Shown here: piece after piece, positions 16,296 to 24,434 of the stretch
How the letters are laid out: each line of letters begins with the position of its first letter
Position numbering within the stretch: position 1 is the stretch's first letter
Origin: an uncultured Clostridium sp.
Lineage (GTDB): Bacteria; Bacillota; Clostridia; Lachnospirales; Lachnospiraceae
NCBI RefSeq assembly: GCF_900547735.1
Contig: NZ_URHZ01000005.1
Coordinates: 1-64,000 of the forward strand
Direction of reading: 5' to 3'
Length of the DNA: 64,000 nt
The notes under the pieces: generated by a model
What the model saw: only the letters and a program-made list of their open reading frames with translations
Databases searched by the model: none
Told to the model about the DNA's origin: nothing
Made by a program: the position numbers and the translations under genes

Positions 16296-17681
16296 TCAGT
16301 TTTCACGCTCCGTAATAAAACGTTCAATCACCGCAATCTGGCGCGACACTTCCTCCGGTGAAGGCCCTCCCGTCACATTTCTGCCTTTCACGCATGTTTT
16401 CAGGTCGATGGCCATATAGATATCTTCTGCAAACAGTTCCGAATGTTCCCTGTACTCTTCCAGGGTCAAATCCATCAGTGACTTCTCCTGTTTTACGCAT
16501 TCCGCCACCAGGCAGCCGACCGTCTTGTAGGCATCCCTAAACGGCATTCCCTTCTTGGTCAGGTAATCGGCGCAGTCCGTGGCATTGATAAATCCCCGGA
16601 GGGCCGCTTTCTTCATATTATCCTTACAGAGTTCCATTGTTGCAAACATCGGAGTCAGGACTCTCAGGCACTGTTTCACGGTGTCGATGGCGTCAAATAC
16701 GGCCTCCTTGTCTTCCTGCATGTCTTTGTTGTATGCCAGGGGAATTCCCTTTAACACCGTAAGGAGTGTCATAAGAGAACCGTAAACGCGGCCCGTCTTG
16801 CCCCTTACCAGTTCGCAGACATCGGGATTCTTCTTCTGCGGCATAATCGAGGAGCCTGTGGAAAACGCATCATCCAGCTCTACAAATTTAAATTCCCAGG
16901 AGCACCATGCGATAATCTCCTCCGAAAACCGGGACAGATGCATCATCAGGATGGAAAGTGCCCCGCAAAGCTCCACACAGTAATCGCGGTCGGACACGCC
17001 GTCCAGGGAGTTATCCGTCACTCCGGCAAATCCCAGCTGTTCCCGCACAAAATCGCGGTCGATAGGGTAGGTCGTAGAGGCCAGCGCTCCGGAACCAAGG
17101 GGCATATCGTCCATTCCTTCCAGACAGTTTTCCAGGCGGATGACATCGCGCTTCATCATATTGGCGTAAGCCATCATGTAATGGCCGAATGTCACCGGCT
17201 GCGCCCTCTGGAGATGGGTGTATCCCGGCATTACCGTGTCCAGGTTCTTTTTGGAACTGTCACAGAGCGCTTCCATAAAGTTCAGGATCAGTTTCTTTAT
17301 CTCGCCGATCTCTTTTTTTACGTAGAGACGCATGTCGAGCGCTACCTGGTCGTTCCGGGAACGGGCGGTGTGGAGACGTTTTCCCGCATCCCCGATCCGC
17401 TCCGTTAAAATCTGTTCCATCGCCATATGTATATCTTCATATTCCGCCGTGAACTGGACTTTTCCCGCCTCAATATCTTTTAGAATTTCTTTTAAACCTT
17501 CTATTATTTTGTCTGATTCCTCTTTCGCAATGATTCCCTGCTTTCCCAGCATGGCCGCATGGGCCATGGAGCCGGTGATGTCTTCTTTATAAAGACGGCA
17601 GTCAAAGGAAATGGAGGAATTGAAATCATTTACTTCCAGATCCGTCTCTTTCCCGAAACGCCCTGCCCATAACTTTGCCAT
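16296..17681 (-). CDS. argH: Argininosuccinate lyase
   Basis: A 461-residue fumarase/aspartase-superfamily enzyme that splits argininosuccinate into arginine and fumarate. The signature GSSIMPQKKNPD, the substrate loop TARSRNDQVALD and the early KLWAGRFGKETD are intact. The ATG at 17681 gives the usual start (MAKLWAGRF). It follows argG after a 100-base gap that contains a hairpin. It is the second gene of the operon. Confidence 0.97.
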   Translation of the reverse strand: MAKLWAGRFGKETDLEVNDFNSSISFDCRLYKEDITGSMAHAAMLGKQGIIAKEESDKIIEGLKEILKDIEAGKVQFTAEYEDIHMAMEQILTERIGDAGKRLHTARSRNDQVALDMRLYVKKEIGEIKKLILNFMEALCDSSKKNLDTVMPGYTHLQRAQPVTFGHYMMAYANMMKRDVIRLENCLEGMDDMPLGSGALASTTYPIDRDFVREQLGFAGVTDNSLDGVSDRDYCVELCGALSILMMHLSRFSEEIIAWCSWEFKFVELDDAFSTGSSIMPQKKNPDVCELVRGKTGRVYGSLMTLLTVLKGIPLAYNKDMQEDKEAVFDAIDTVKQCLRVLTPMFATMELCKDNMKKAALRGFINATDCADYLTKKGMPFRDAYKTVGCLVAECVKQEKSLMDLTLEEYREHSELFAEDIYMAIDLKTCVKGRNVTGGPSPEEVSRQIAVIERFITEREN

Positions 17682-17711
17682 TGTAAGTTTGACTCCCTTC
17701 ATCGAATTGCC

Positions 17712-17753
17712 GCCGTCTTAAGCTTCAGCGGAAACTGCTGCGCCTCAGACGGC
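17712..17753 (-). promoter_or_regulatory. Hairpin between argG and argH
   Basis: GCCGTCT (17712-17718) pairs with AGACGGC (17747-17753), with a second smaller pairing (CAGC/GCTG) inside. No T-tract follows on the minus strand. It may stabilise the upstream mRNA or tune argG relative to the rest. Confidence 0.4.
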
Positions 17754-17781
17754 AGTCAATGATTTTTTACTCTAAATCTTT

Positions 17782-19032
17782 TTACTCTACATCCGGAAAA
17801 TGTTTTCCTGTCTTTGCGGCCAATGCCTGATCGTTCAGCGCCCGCACCTTGATGGGAAGTCCGAAAAGGTTGATAAATCCGGCGGAATCTGCCTGATTGT
17901 AGCAGTCATCCTCGTCAAATGTCGCCATATCGGCGGAATAGAGTGTATAGGGCGAGGTTACGGAAGCCGGAATGATATTTCCTTTATAGAGTTTCAACTT
18001 CACATCTCCCGTCACCGTCTCCTGTGTGGAATCCACAAAAGCACTCATGGCCTTGCGGAGCGGCGTGTACCACTGGCCGTTGTATACCAGGTCTGCAAAT
18101 TTCAGGGCAAGCTGCTGTTTGTAGTGCTGTGTTTCTTTATCTAATGTGATCTCCTCCAGCTTTTCATGCGCCTTATAAAGAATCGTTCCGCCCGGTGTCT
18201 CATAGACGCCGCGGCTCTTCATTCCTACCAGACGGTTCTCCACCAGATCGAGAATGCCGCAGCCGTTCTCTCCGCCCAGCTTGTTCAGGACTTCAATGAC
18301 CTTCTCGCAGTCCATCTCCTCGCCGTTTACTGAAGTCGGAATGCCTTTTTCAAAATGGATTTCCACATAGGTTGGGGTATCAGGCGCCTGCTCCGGTGAA
18401 ACGCCGAGCTCTAAGAATCCCGGTTTGCTGATGGGGGCCTCGTTGGCCGGATCTTCCAGATCCAGTCCCTCGTGGGAAAGATGCCACAGGTTTTTGTCTT
18501 TGGAATAATTTGTTTCTTTTGTAATCTTCAGCGGGATGTTGTGCTGCTCTGCATATTCAATCTCTTTTTCACGGGAATTCAGTTCCCAGAAACGCCATGG
18601 CGCGATCACATCCATCTGAGGCGCAAATGCCTTGATTGCCAGTTCAAAACGTACCTGGTCGTTGCCTTTTCCCGTACATCCGTGACAGATTGCGTCGGCT
18701 CCTTCTTTTTTGGCAATTTCCACGATCCGTTTTGCGATAATTGGACGTGCGAAGGAAGTTCCCAGCAGATAATGCTCATAGGCGGCTCCCGCTTTCATCG
18801 TCGGGATAATGTATTCGTCTACAAATTCTTTTTTCAAATCTTCTATGTATAATTTGGAGGCTCCCGTCTTTAACGCTTTCTCCTCCAGTCCGTCCAGCTC
18901 TGCACCCTGGCCCACATCGGCTGAAACTGCGATGACTTCACAGCCGTAATTTTCTTTTAACCACGGAATTAAGACAGATGTGTCAAGGCCTCCTGAGTAT
19001 GCCAGTACGATTTTGTTGTATTTCTTTTCCAT
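17782..19032 (-). CDS. argG: Argininosuccinate synthase
   Basis: A 416-residue ATP-dependent ligase that joins citrulline and aspartate. The N-terminal P-loop-like VLAYSGGLDTSVLIPWL, the CHGCTGKGNDQVRFE segment and the later GYSS-equivalent parts are as in type-1 enzymes. The ATG at 19032 follows GGAGGAAAATTATT. It is the first gene of the arg operon and lies directly behind an ArgR-type promoter. Confidence 0.97.
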   Translation of the reverse strand: MEKKYNKIVLAYSGGLDTSVLIPWLKENYGCEVIAVSADVGQGAELDGLEEKALKTGASKLYIEDLKKEFVDEYIIPTMKAGAAYEHYLLGTSFARPIIAKRIVEIAKKEGADAICHGCTGKGNDQVRFELAIKAFAPQMDVIAPWRFWELNSREKEIEYAEQHNIPLKITKETNYSKDKNLWHLSHEGLDLEDPANEAPISKPGFLELGVSPEQAPDTPTYVEIHFEKGIPTSVNGEEMDCEKVIEVLNKLGGENGCGILDLVENRLVGMKSRGVYETPGGTILYKAHEKLEEITLDKETQHYKQQLALKFADLVYNGQWYTPLRKAMSAFVDSTQETVTGDVKLKLYKGNIIPASVTSPYTLYSADMATFDEDDCYNQADSAGFINLFGLPIKVRALNDQALAAKTGKHFPDVE

Positions 19033-19132
19033 AATAATTTTCCTCCATTTGCTTTACTGTTTTATTTTTCTTTTCTGCTATTCTGCGAAACAGCTACGGT
19101 CCCTTCGAAAGGCCCGCTGTGAAATTGGCATA

Positions 19133-19161
19133 ATTATACCTCTACAAGAATAATTATGCAA
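19133..19161 (-). promoter_or_regulatory. Promoter of the arg operon
   Basis: A -35 TTGCAT (19156-19161) and a consensus -10 TATAAT (19133-19138) are spaced by exactly 17 bases on the minus strand, about 100 bases upstream of argG. Confidence 0.8.
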
Positions 19162-19268
19162 TACCTTTTTTGAATTTTTATTAAAAAATATTGTATATAT
19201 AGTGTATATTTCTTTTTATTATGCATAAATGTGATAAACCATTCAATTTTATGCATAATTCTGTGCAT
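19146..19268 (-). promoter_or_regulatory. Putative ArgR operator boxes (ARG boxes)
   Basis: The -35 region contains TGCATAATTATTCT (minus strand, about 19147-19160), close to the ARG box TGAATAATTATTCA. Two further AT-rich boxes with TTATGCATAA cores lie upstream at about 19217-19228 and 19249-19262. This arrangement fits arginine repression by ArgR, whose gene is not in the window. Confidence 0.55.
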
Positions 19269-19427
19269 TTTTTATGTGTCTGCCCCGCCACTTTTCTATA
19301 ATTTTAAAAAAGGCCGCCGCAAAATGCGTTTTCCGGCAGGAATTTGAGGCCGTACGGTGTATTCCGGACGTTATCCTGTTGGAAGCCTGCATTCTGTGGC
19401 AGTCTCTTCTTTTATTTCTTTATTTTC
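19162..19427. other. Gap between arg promoter and FlxA-like gene
   Basis: Apart from the operator boxes, the 160 bases up to 19427 show no gene. The FlxA-like gene ends here in the same direction as argG. I see no clear terminator for it. Confidence 0.4.
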
Positions 19428-19859
19428 TTAAATTGTATCTTTCCGAAACTCATCAAAATTAACAACCGGGTTTCCATTTTCATCCCGGCCGACCTCATAT
19501 AAACCGGCCGACTGTGACTCCGGCTGCGGTTCGAATGTATCATACCGCTGCTTATCACCGGAATATTGTTCCGGCAAATCCGCCTCCTGCTCTTTCTGAA
19601 TCCGGTCCGCCTGAACAGCGTCAGTGACTTCCTCACTGACTTCTCCGCCGTCCGCCTTCTCTTTGAGCCGTTCGATCTGGTTCTCAAGATTCTCAATTCG
19701 TTTTTCCCGCTCATCGGGTGATAATTTGTGGTTGGTTTTTACTTGTTTCAACTGTTCTTCTAACTGTTTAATTCTCCGCTCGATGGAAGAAGGCGATTCC
19801 TTACCGCCCTGCTGGATGTTTGACGCTCCCCCGCTGTTTCCAATTAAGTTGACACTCAT
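19428..19859 (-). CDS. FlxA-like coiled-coil protein
   Basis: A 143-residue hydrophilic protein without membrane segments. Residues about 24-72 form a strong heptad-repeat coiled coil (SSIERRIKQLEEQLKQVK and the similar IENLENQIERLKEKAD), preceded by a Gly/Asn/Ser-rich start and followed by an acidic disordered tail. This matches the FlxA-like family, of unknown function; some relatives are linked to flagellar regulons. The ATG at 19859 follows AAAGGGGG. No motility genes are in the window. Function cannot be assigned. Confidence 0.6.
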   Translation of the reverse strand: MSVNLIGNSGGASNIQQGGKESPSSIERRIKQLEEQLKQVKTNHKLSPDEREKRIENLENQIERLKEKADGGEVSEEVTDAVQADRIQKEQEADLPEQYSGDKQRYDTFEPQPESQSAGLYEVGRDENGNPVVNFDEFRKDTI

Positions 19860-20000
19860 CGGTGTTTCCCCCTTTGTTCAATTCCAATTATAAGGATTGC
19901 GTCTTATCCTCCCAAGGCGTAGATCCCTGTGCTTTCTCAATTGTAATCTTTTAACATCTGTCTGTCAATTGTGCCGCAATTTAACTCCTGTTTCTAAGAC

Positions 20001-20050
20001 ACGCTGGTTACTGTTCACTCCGTGCCCAGCAACCCGCTTCGCGATGCACA
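20001..20050 (+). repeat. Family-2 repeat, copy A
   Basis: ACGCTGGTTACTGTTCACTC, CGTGCCCAGCAACCCGCTTC and GCGATGCACA align with 20189-20230 and with the reverse complement of 49228-49270. The core is GTTACTGTTCACT-CGTGCC-AGTAAC-CGCT. Confidence 0.6.
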
Positions 20051-20119
20051 GAAACGGCTAAAAACTCCGTTGATTGTAATGAAAAGTCCACATCGCGCAC
20101 TTTTCGTTGCGTCGCGCCG

Positions 20120-20173
20120 CTTAACTCGGGATTTTCACGAAAAACGCGTGAAAACACCTCGCGGGATACATCC
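20120..20173 (+). repeat. Family-3 repeat, copy A
   Basis: It begins CTTAACTCGGG, has a hairpin TTTTCACG..CGTGAAAA, and ends CACCTCGCGGGATACATCC. A second copy with the same ends lies at 38640-38690. Confidence 0.6.
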
Positions 20174-20188
20174 GTGTGAACAGTAACA

Positions 20189-20230
20189 CATGCTGTTACC
20201 CTTCACTTCGTGCCAGTAACACGCTCCAAC
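20189..20230 (+). repeat. Family-2 repeat, copy B
   Basis: GTTAC (20195-20199) and GTAAC (20216-20220) bracket CTTCACTTCGTGCCA. The stop codon of the last DUF2812 gene (20203) falls inside this copy, as the OppD-like stop falls inside copy C near 49240. Confidence 0.6.
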
Positions 20231-21375
20231 ACACCGGCTTTTTCCTCAAGCCTCTCCTTTCCCTGATAATCAATAACCAGAACCTTCTTTCCCATCTTTG
20301 CCACAAGAATCTGGTTTTCTCCGTCTTCCATCAGAGAATAGTGTTCATACCCCTCTTTGGAAAGACGGCTGTATGCTTCTCCGTACTTAGAGAGGTGCTC
20401 CCGTTCCAGGTCACTGTACAGAAGCTCGGCCAGCCAGTTAAAACGCGCGTCGTACAGATCAACTTTCAGCAAAGAAACACTGCTTTCCCCGGTCTCCTTC
20501 TCTCTCACGGAGGCCTGCTGGCTGATTTCGTATCTTTCATTCAGCAGCAGGCTGAAGTAATAGATCACATCACTGTCCTTATCAGGATTCTCTTCCACGG
20601 TTCCCGTTTCCAGAGCCTGAAGCACCGGGAGGGGTCTGTCCTGTATCTCCTGGTGAATCGGTCCGCCTGTCCCTATCGTCAAAAACAGCGAAGCGAAAAC
20701 CGCCACAATTAATATGGTAACGATGTGGTTGGTCAGAGAGCTGTAGCGTTTCTTCTTCCCCGTCTCCACGGGCAGCTCCTCATCCTCGCCTGAGCCCAGT
20801 TTCTCACGCCATTTTTTTATCCTTCTGAATGCCGATATATTCTGATACCCAAAAATGATAAGCAGCAGGATGCCGAGTGCATAGTACAGAAAGAACGGAT
20901 TTGCAATGAAAAGTCCGATTCCCCTTGCTTCCCTGGATATCGTCTTGTAACAAATAACGAAGAAACTGGAGAAAGCGACAATGCTTGAAATTCCCAGGCT
21001 CCGGAGTTTCTTTTCATATCCCTTCAGCGCAAGATTCCTGACAAGAGGATCCGTGTGGAATTCTTCGGTTTCCTCCGATTCTGCCAGAAATATGTGATAC
21101 ATGCTCTTGTGGCTTGTCACATACTTCCATCCCATCGTCTCATAATCCTCTTTTTTCTGAGGATCCAGTTTCCCATTCTTTTCATCGTTCGGTTCGATGC
21201 GGTACCGGACATTGGCCGGCTCGCCGATGTTAAAATACCACCATGACCAGGCGGTCTCATCCAGGAAGTATCCCTTACCGGCCATCTGTCCGAGCCAGTC
21301 TTCCACCGCTCTTAAATCCATTTCGTTGACCGGCAGTTTTTCCAGATGCTGCCCATTTGAATGTTTTACGTTCAA
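20203..21375 (-). CDS. DUF2812 membrane protein, third of three
   Basis: A 390-residue protein. The N-terminal part (about 15-110) has the DUF2812 pattern EDWLGQMAGKGYFLDE, then YFNIGEPANVRYRIEP, YETMGWKYVTSH and MYHIFLAES. Three or four hydrophobic segments follow (about 125-150, 160-185, 220-240), then an extracytoplasmic-like tail. Translation probably starts at TTG 21375, whose TTGA overlaps the previous stop and which has GAGGAGG upstream. The gene's end lies in a repeat. DUF2812 function is unknown; it is commonly encoded next to PadR regulators, as here. Confidence 0.8.
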   Translation of the reverse strand: MNVKHSNGQHLEKLPVNEMDLRAVEDWLGQMAGKGYFLDETAWSWWYFNIGEPANVRYRIEPNDEKNGKLDPQKKEDYETMGWKYVTSHKSMYHIFLAESEETEEFHTDPLVRNLALKGYEKKLRSLGISSIVAFSSFFVICYKTISREARGIGLFIANPFFLYYALGILLLIIFGYQNISAFRRIKKWREKLGSGEDEELPVETGKKKRYSSLTNHIVTILIVAVFASLFLTIGTGGPIHQEIQDRPLPVLQALETGTVEENPDKDSDVIYYFSLLLNERYEISQQASVREKETGESSVSLLKVDLYDARFNWLAELLYSDLEREHLSKYGEAYSRLSKEGYEHYSLMEDGENQILVAKMGKKVLVIDYQGKERLEEKAGVLERVTGTK

Positions 21376-22598
21376 AATCCCCGCCTCCTCTCCGAAACCA
21401 GAATCTCTTCTATCAGCGATACCTTATCGTTTAACTTAACGCCTCCGGAATACTCTGCCAGAAGCAGCCGGCCATCCAGCATCGCTGCCGCAACCTGGGT
21501 TCCGTCTTCACGGGTTCCCGTCACAATGTGAAAATCTCCCGCCCCGCCCGGCAGCTCCCGTATTTCCATGACACAGCCGGCCAGATACTTTTTCTGCAGC
21601 TCCGAGTATAATTGAGGCGCCATAATCCCGAAGCGGGGACGGTAGTATATCACGTGGAGGGAAGAGGAATTGCCGCCCTTCTTCCCGCTTTCCCCGGCAG
21701 CTTCGTCTCCCTGATCATAAATCTCATAATTGTTTCCAGCGAACAGGCTGAACCGCCTCCACATGATATTGTCGCCTTCCCCATCTATGCTTTGTTCTTC
21801 TTCCCGGACGTTCTGTAAAGTCTCGTCTTTGTCTCCCTCCAGCTTTTCCAGGGTCAGCACGGTCCTGACTTGTTCCTCCATGGAAACCGTCTGGCCGCTC
21901 TTATCCGGAAACAGGGACAGGACCAGCCCTGCAATCAGAAGAATTACACTGAGCCTCTCCAGGGAGTGCCAGAGTCTTTTCTTTTTGCTCTCCCGGTTTG
22001 TATGTACGGTTTCGCCATCCGGCATGATTCCTGCTGCCAGGCATTTTCTCCGTCTGCATATTTTTATGCAAACACTGATCCAGCCCACAAACCAGATAAT
22101 ATAGAATATCTGATAAAATATCATAGCCGGCCTCATTTCAATTAAGGTCAGCACCGGATAGCGGATCAGAGCCTTCAGCACGGAGAAACCGTTGAGCGCC
22201 ATCAGCGCCACTACCAGTACCCCCTCCATCAGCTCATTTCTGAGCCTCTTTTCCAGCATCCTGACGGAAAAGCTCTCCACCACCGCATCGGTATGCAGTT
22301 CTTCCGTCTCCGGGTTATCGGACATAAATATATGGTAGAAATCCCGTTGGGTTGCCGCATAGCGCCAGCCCATCGCCTCATAATCCAGCCGTTTTTCTTC
22401 GTCCAGCTTTCCCTTCTTCTCCGTCGCCGGATCGATTCGGTAGCGGACATTCTCCGGCTCCCCGGCTTCAAAGAGCCAGGCATAAGGCCCCGCTTCTTTC
22501 AGGAACCATCCCTCTGCAGCCATTTCTTCCAGCCAGTTTTCTATCTCTTTGATATCAAACGTACTGACGGGAGGATATTTATAACGTTCCGTCTTCAT
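21372..22598 (-). CDS. DUF2812 membrane protein, second of three
   Basis: A 408-residue paralogue of its neighbours. It shows IENWLEEMAAEGWFLKEAG, FEAGEPENVRYRIDP, YEAMGWRYAATQ and FYHIFMSDNPETEELHTD in the first 110 residues, followed by membrane segments at about 130-190 and 225-245 and a soluble C-terminal region. ATG at 22598 follows GAGGTG; the frame opens 11 codons earlier without a better site. It starts ten bases after the first copy ends and overlaps the third by four. No enzymatic motif is seen. Confidence 0.8.
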   Translation of the reverse strand: MKTERYKYPPVSTFDIKEIENWLEEMAAEGWFLKEAGPYAWLFEAGEPENVRYRIDPATEKKGKLDEEKRLDYEAMGWRYAATQRDFYHIFMSDNPETEELHTDAVVESFSVRMLEKRLRNELMEGVLVVALMALNGFSVLKALIRYPVLTLIEMRPAMIFYQIFYIIWFVGWISVCIKICRRRKCLAAGIMPDGETVHTNRESKKKRLWHSLERLSVILLIAGLVLSLFPDKSGQTVSMEEQVRTVLTLEKLEGDKDETLQNVREEEQSIDGEGDNIMWRRFSLFAGNNYEIYDQGDEAAGESGKKGGNSSSLHVIYYRPRFGIMAPQLYSELQKKYLAGCVMEIRELPGGAGDFHIVTGTREDGTQVAAAMLDGRLLLAEYSGGVKLNDKVSLIEEILVSERRRGF

Positions 22599-22608
22599 TG
22601 TCCGCACC

Positions 22609-23787
22609 TCATTCCCTGCTTTCCAGGACATCCTTTACTATCTCTGTCTTTTCCCGGAGATCGCTCTGTCCCTCATATTCGAGAACCAGTATTTTCTTTC
22701 CCTCCAGAACAGCCAGCACCTGCTTTCCTTCTCTCTCTGTAAAAGCGCAGGAATCGAAGCCCGTGTCGGCTATCAGATGATTTTCCAGATCCTCCCCGTG
22801 AATGCCCGCATATTTTTTCACCGCATCGCGGTACATGGCCTCTGAAAAGGAAGCAAACCTTGGTTCAAAATAGTAACCGGACAGGGAGGTTTCTTTCCCT
22901 TCCCCGTCTCCTGTTTCCAGTACCTCCCGTGTCTCATGCAGCTCATAATTGTCGTCCATCAGCAGATTTCTGCGTTTTCTGTAGTAATTCATGTCACCTT
23001 CTGAATACCAGAACTTCATTTCCCTTACTTCCCCTGTCTCAAGCGTTTCAAGGACAGGTAGTTTTTCCGTCAGGAGGGCTTCATCGATCCCGACTCTGTA
23101 CGGACGGAACAGGAAACTGAGCGCAATGTATACCAGGAAGCAGACCGGCATATAAAACCGCCTGAACTTCTCGTTTGGATATGCCGCAAGGGGTTTTGTC
23201 TCCAGTTCCCCGGTCCTTCCCTCCGCAATGCAGACCCGCATCTTCTTTACTTCCTGAAAAGAGGAATATCCGTTCCAGATGCACCCGGCCGTCCAGAACA
23301 GCATGAAAATAAACCGCAAATCGGGCGTCATCAAGGTGAGCACCGGGTAGTTGAAAAGGCCATGACCCAATCTCACATAGAGGAGAAACCAGAAAGACGC
23401 GGCAACCGCCACGAGAATCAAATCCACCCCTAAGGATTTCTCAAGCTGTTTCAGGGACAGGCTCTCGACAAGGCCGTCCGAGTGAAGTTCCGCAGCCTCG
23501 GGGTCATCCGCCCGAAAGATATGGTACATCCTCCGATGGGTGAGCACATAGTTCCATCCCATTGCCTGATAGTCTTCTCTCTTCTCGGGAGACGGCATTG
23601 CCCCCTTCTCCGTGACGGCATCCAGCCTGTAACGGATATTTTTCGGTTCACCCTCTACAAAATACCATGATGTCCCGGCCGTGTCGATTAAGAAATATCC
23701 CTCCAGCGCCATCTGATCCAGCCAGGCTTCAATCCCCGGTATATTGATCTCTGTAAATGGAAGCCGCTTCATAATCTCCTTTTTCAT
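22609..23787 (-). CDS. DUF2812 membrane protein, first of three
   Basis: A 392-residue paralogue with the same N-terminal DUF2812 layout (IEAWLDQMALEGYFLIDTAG, EGEPKNIRYRLDAV, YQAMGWNYVLTH, MYHIFRADDPEAAELHSD). Hydrophobic segments are at about 130-150, 160-185 and 220-240, then a roughly 150-residue tail. The ATG at 23787 overlaps the PadR stop as ATGA (23784-23787), showing translational coupling. The three copies differ clearly in sequence, so the triplication is old. Confidence 0.8.
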   Translation of the reverse strand: MKKEIMKRLPFTEINIPGIEAWLDQMALEGYFLIDTAGTSWYFVEGEPKNIRYRLDAVTEKGAMPSPEKREDYQAMGWNYVLTHRRMYHIFRADDPEAAELHSDGLVESLSLKQLEKSLGVDLILVAVAASFWFLLYVRLGHGLFNYPVLTLMTPDLRFIFMLFWTAGCIWNGYSSFQEVKKMRVCIAEGRTGELETKPLAAYPNEKFRRFYMPVCFLVYIALSFLFRPYRVGIDEALLTEKLPVLETLETGEVREMKFWYSEGDMNYYRKRRNLLMDDNYELHETREVLETGDGEGKETSLSGYYFEPRFASFSEAMYRDAVKKYAGIHGEDLENHLIADTGFDSCAFTEREGKQVLAVLEGKKILVLEYEGQSDLREKTEIVKDVLESRE

Positions 23788-24098
23788 AGATATCCCTCGC
23801 TTTCCGCATCGGCTATACACTGTCTCAGCCGCAGCACTTCCTCCCGGTAGGCCTGCAGCCCCTTCTCCGTGATCCGGTAGGTTCTCTTTCTGCCCTCCAC
23901 CTGAATCTCTTCGATGAACTTCTCTTCCTCAAACTTGCCCAGGATTGTGTAAAGAGTTCCCGGTCCGATTTTTAACCGGCTCCCCGTCCTCTTCTCCACA
24001 AATTCGGCTATCTCAATTCCGCACATCTCTTTTCCAATAAAAGACATCAGTACATAAAACATGGATTCCGTCAATATTTCAAGCGTTTTCTTCGCCAT
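23784..24098 (-). CDS. PadR-family transcriptional regulator
   Basis: A 104-residue winged-helix regulator of the PadR family, with the typical FYVLMSFIGKEMCGIEIAEFV and IGPGTLYTILGKFEEEKFIEE followed by GRKRTYRITEKGLQAYREE. It probably binds as a dimer. ATG at 24098 has AAGGTG upstream. It leads a four-gene coupled operon with three DUF2812 genes. A dyad-rich operator sits directly downstream of its own -10 element, so autorepression is likely. The inducer is unknown; related PadR proteins respond to drugs or phenolics. Confidence 0.92.
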   Translation of the reverse strand: MAKKTLEILTESMFYVLMSFIGKEMCGIEIAEFVEKRTGSRLKIGPGTLYTILGKFEEEKFIEEIQVEGRKRTYRITEKGLQAYREEVLRLRQCIADAESEGYL

Positions 24099-24210
24099 AA
24101 TGCATGCACCTTCTTTTCCTGCAAATCCACTTAACCGGCCAATCCACTAAACCTTTAAATCCGGCTGAATTTCCCTCATCTGTGAATCCGTCAAATCCAA
24201 TATCGTTTCT

Positions 24211-24269
24211 CAATATCGATAGTCGATATCGTATATTGATATTATAATACAGGAGACTCTTTCTTTCAA
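24211..24269 (-). promoter_or_regulatory. PadR operon promoter and dyad operator
   Basis: On the minus strand a -35 TTGAAA (24264-24269) and a -10 TATAAT (24241-24246) are 17 bases apart. Immediately downstream, 24211-24240 contains overlapping dyads built from ATATCGAT, CGATAT and CAATAT/ATATTG. An operator over the transcription start fits repression by PadR. Confidence 0.7.
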
Positions 24270-24342
24270 TAGCCGTTCCTGACAATTTTCTTACGGAAAA
24301 CCGGCTAAATTGATTACCGGAAATTATTTCCCGGCATGTAAG

Positions 24343-24381
24343 AAGCCGGAGACGCGCATAAATCCCGCATGTCTCCGGCTT
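24343..24381 (-). terminator. Terminator-like hairpin after ABC exporter
   Basis: Perfect 11-bp arms AAGCCGGAGAC (24343-24353) and GTCTCCGGCTT (24371-24381), with an inner GCG/CGC pairing, lie 54 bases past the exporter stop. T-content after the stem is modest on both strands. Confidence 0.6.
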
Positions 24382-24434
24382 TTCAAACCAAAGAAACTCA
24401 ATCCATCGAAATACTGAAATAACCGCTCTCCCGT

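Larger units (their letters stand above)
19860..20202. repeat. Repeat-rich intergenic mosaic
   Basis: The gap holds no gene but four short repeats: a family-2 copy (about 20001-20050), a degenerate family-1 copy on the minus strand (about 20077-20108, GAAAAG..CTTTTC), a family-3 copy (20120-20173) and a second family-2 copy (20189-20230). The last overlaps the end of the next gene. The dense nesting suggests a preferred landing site for small palindromic elements. Confidence 0.65.
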
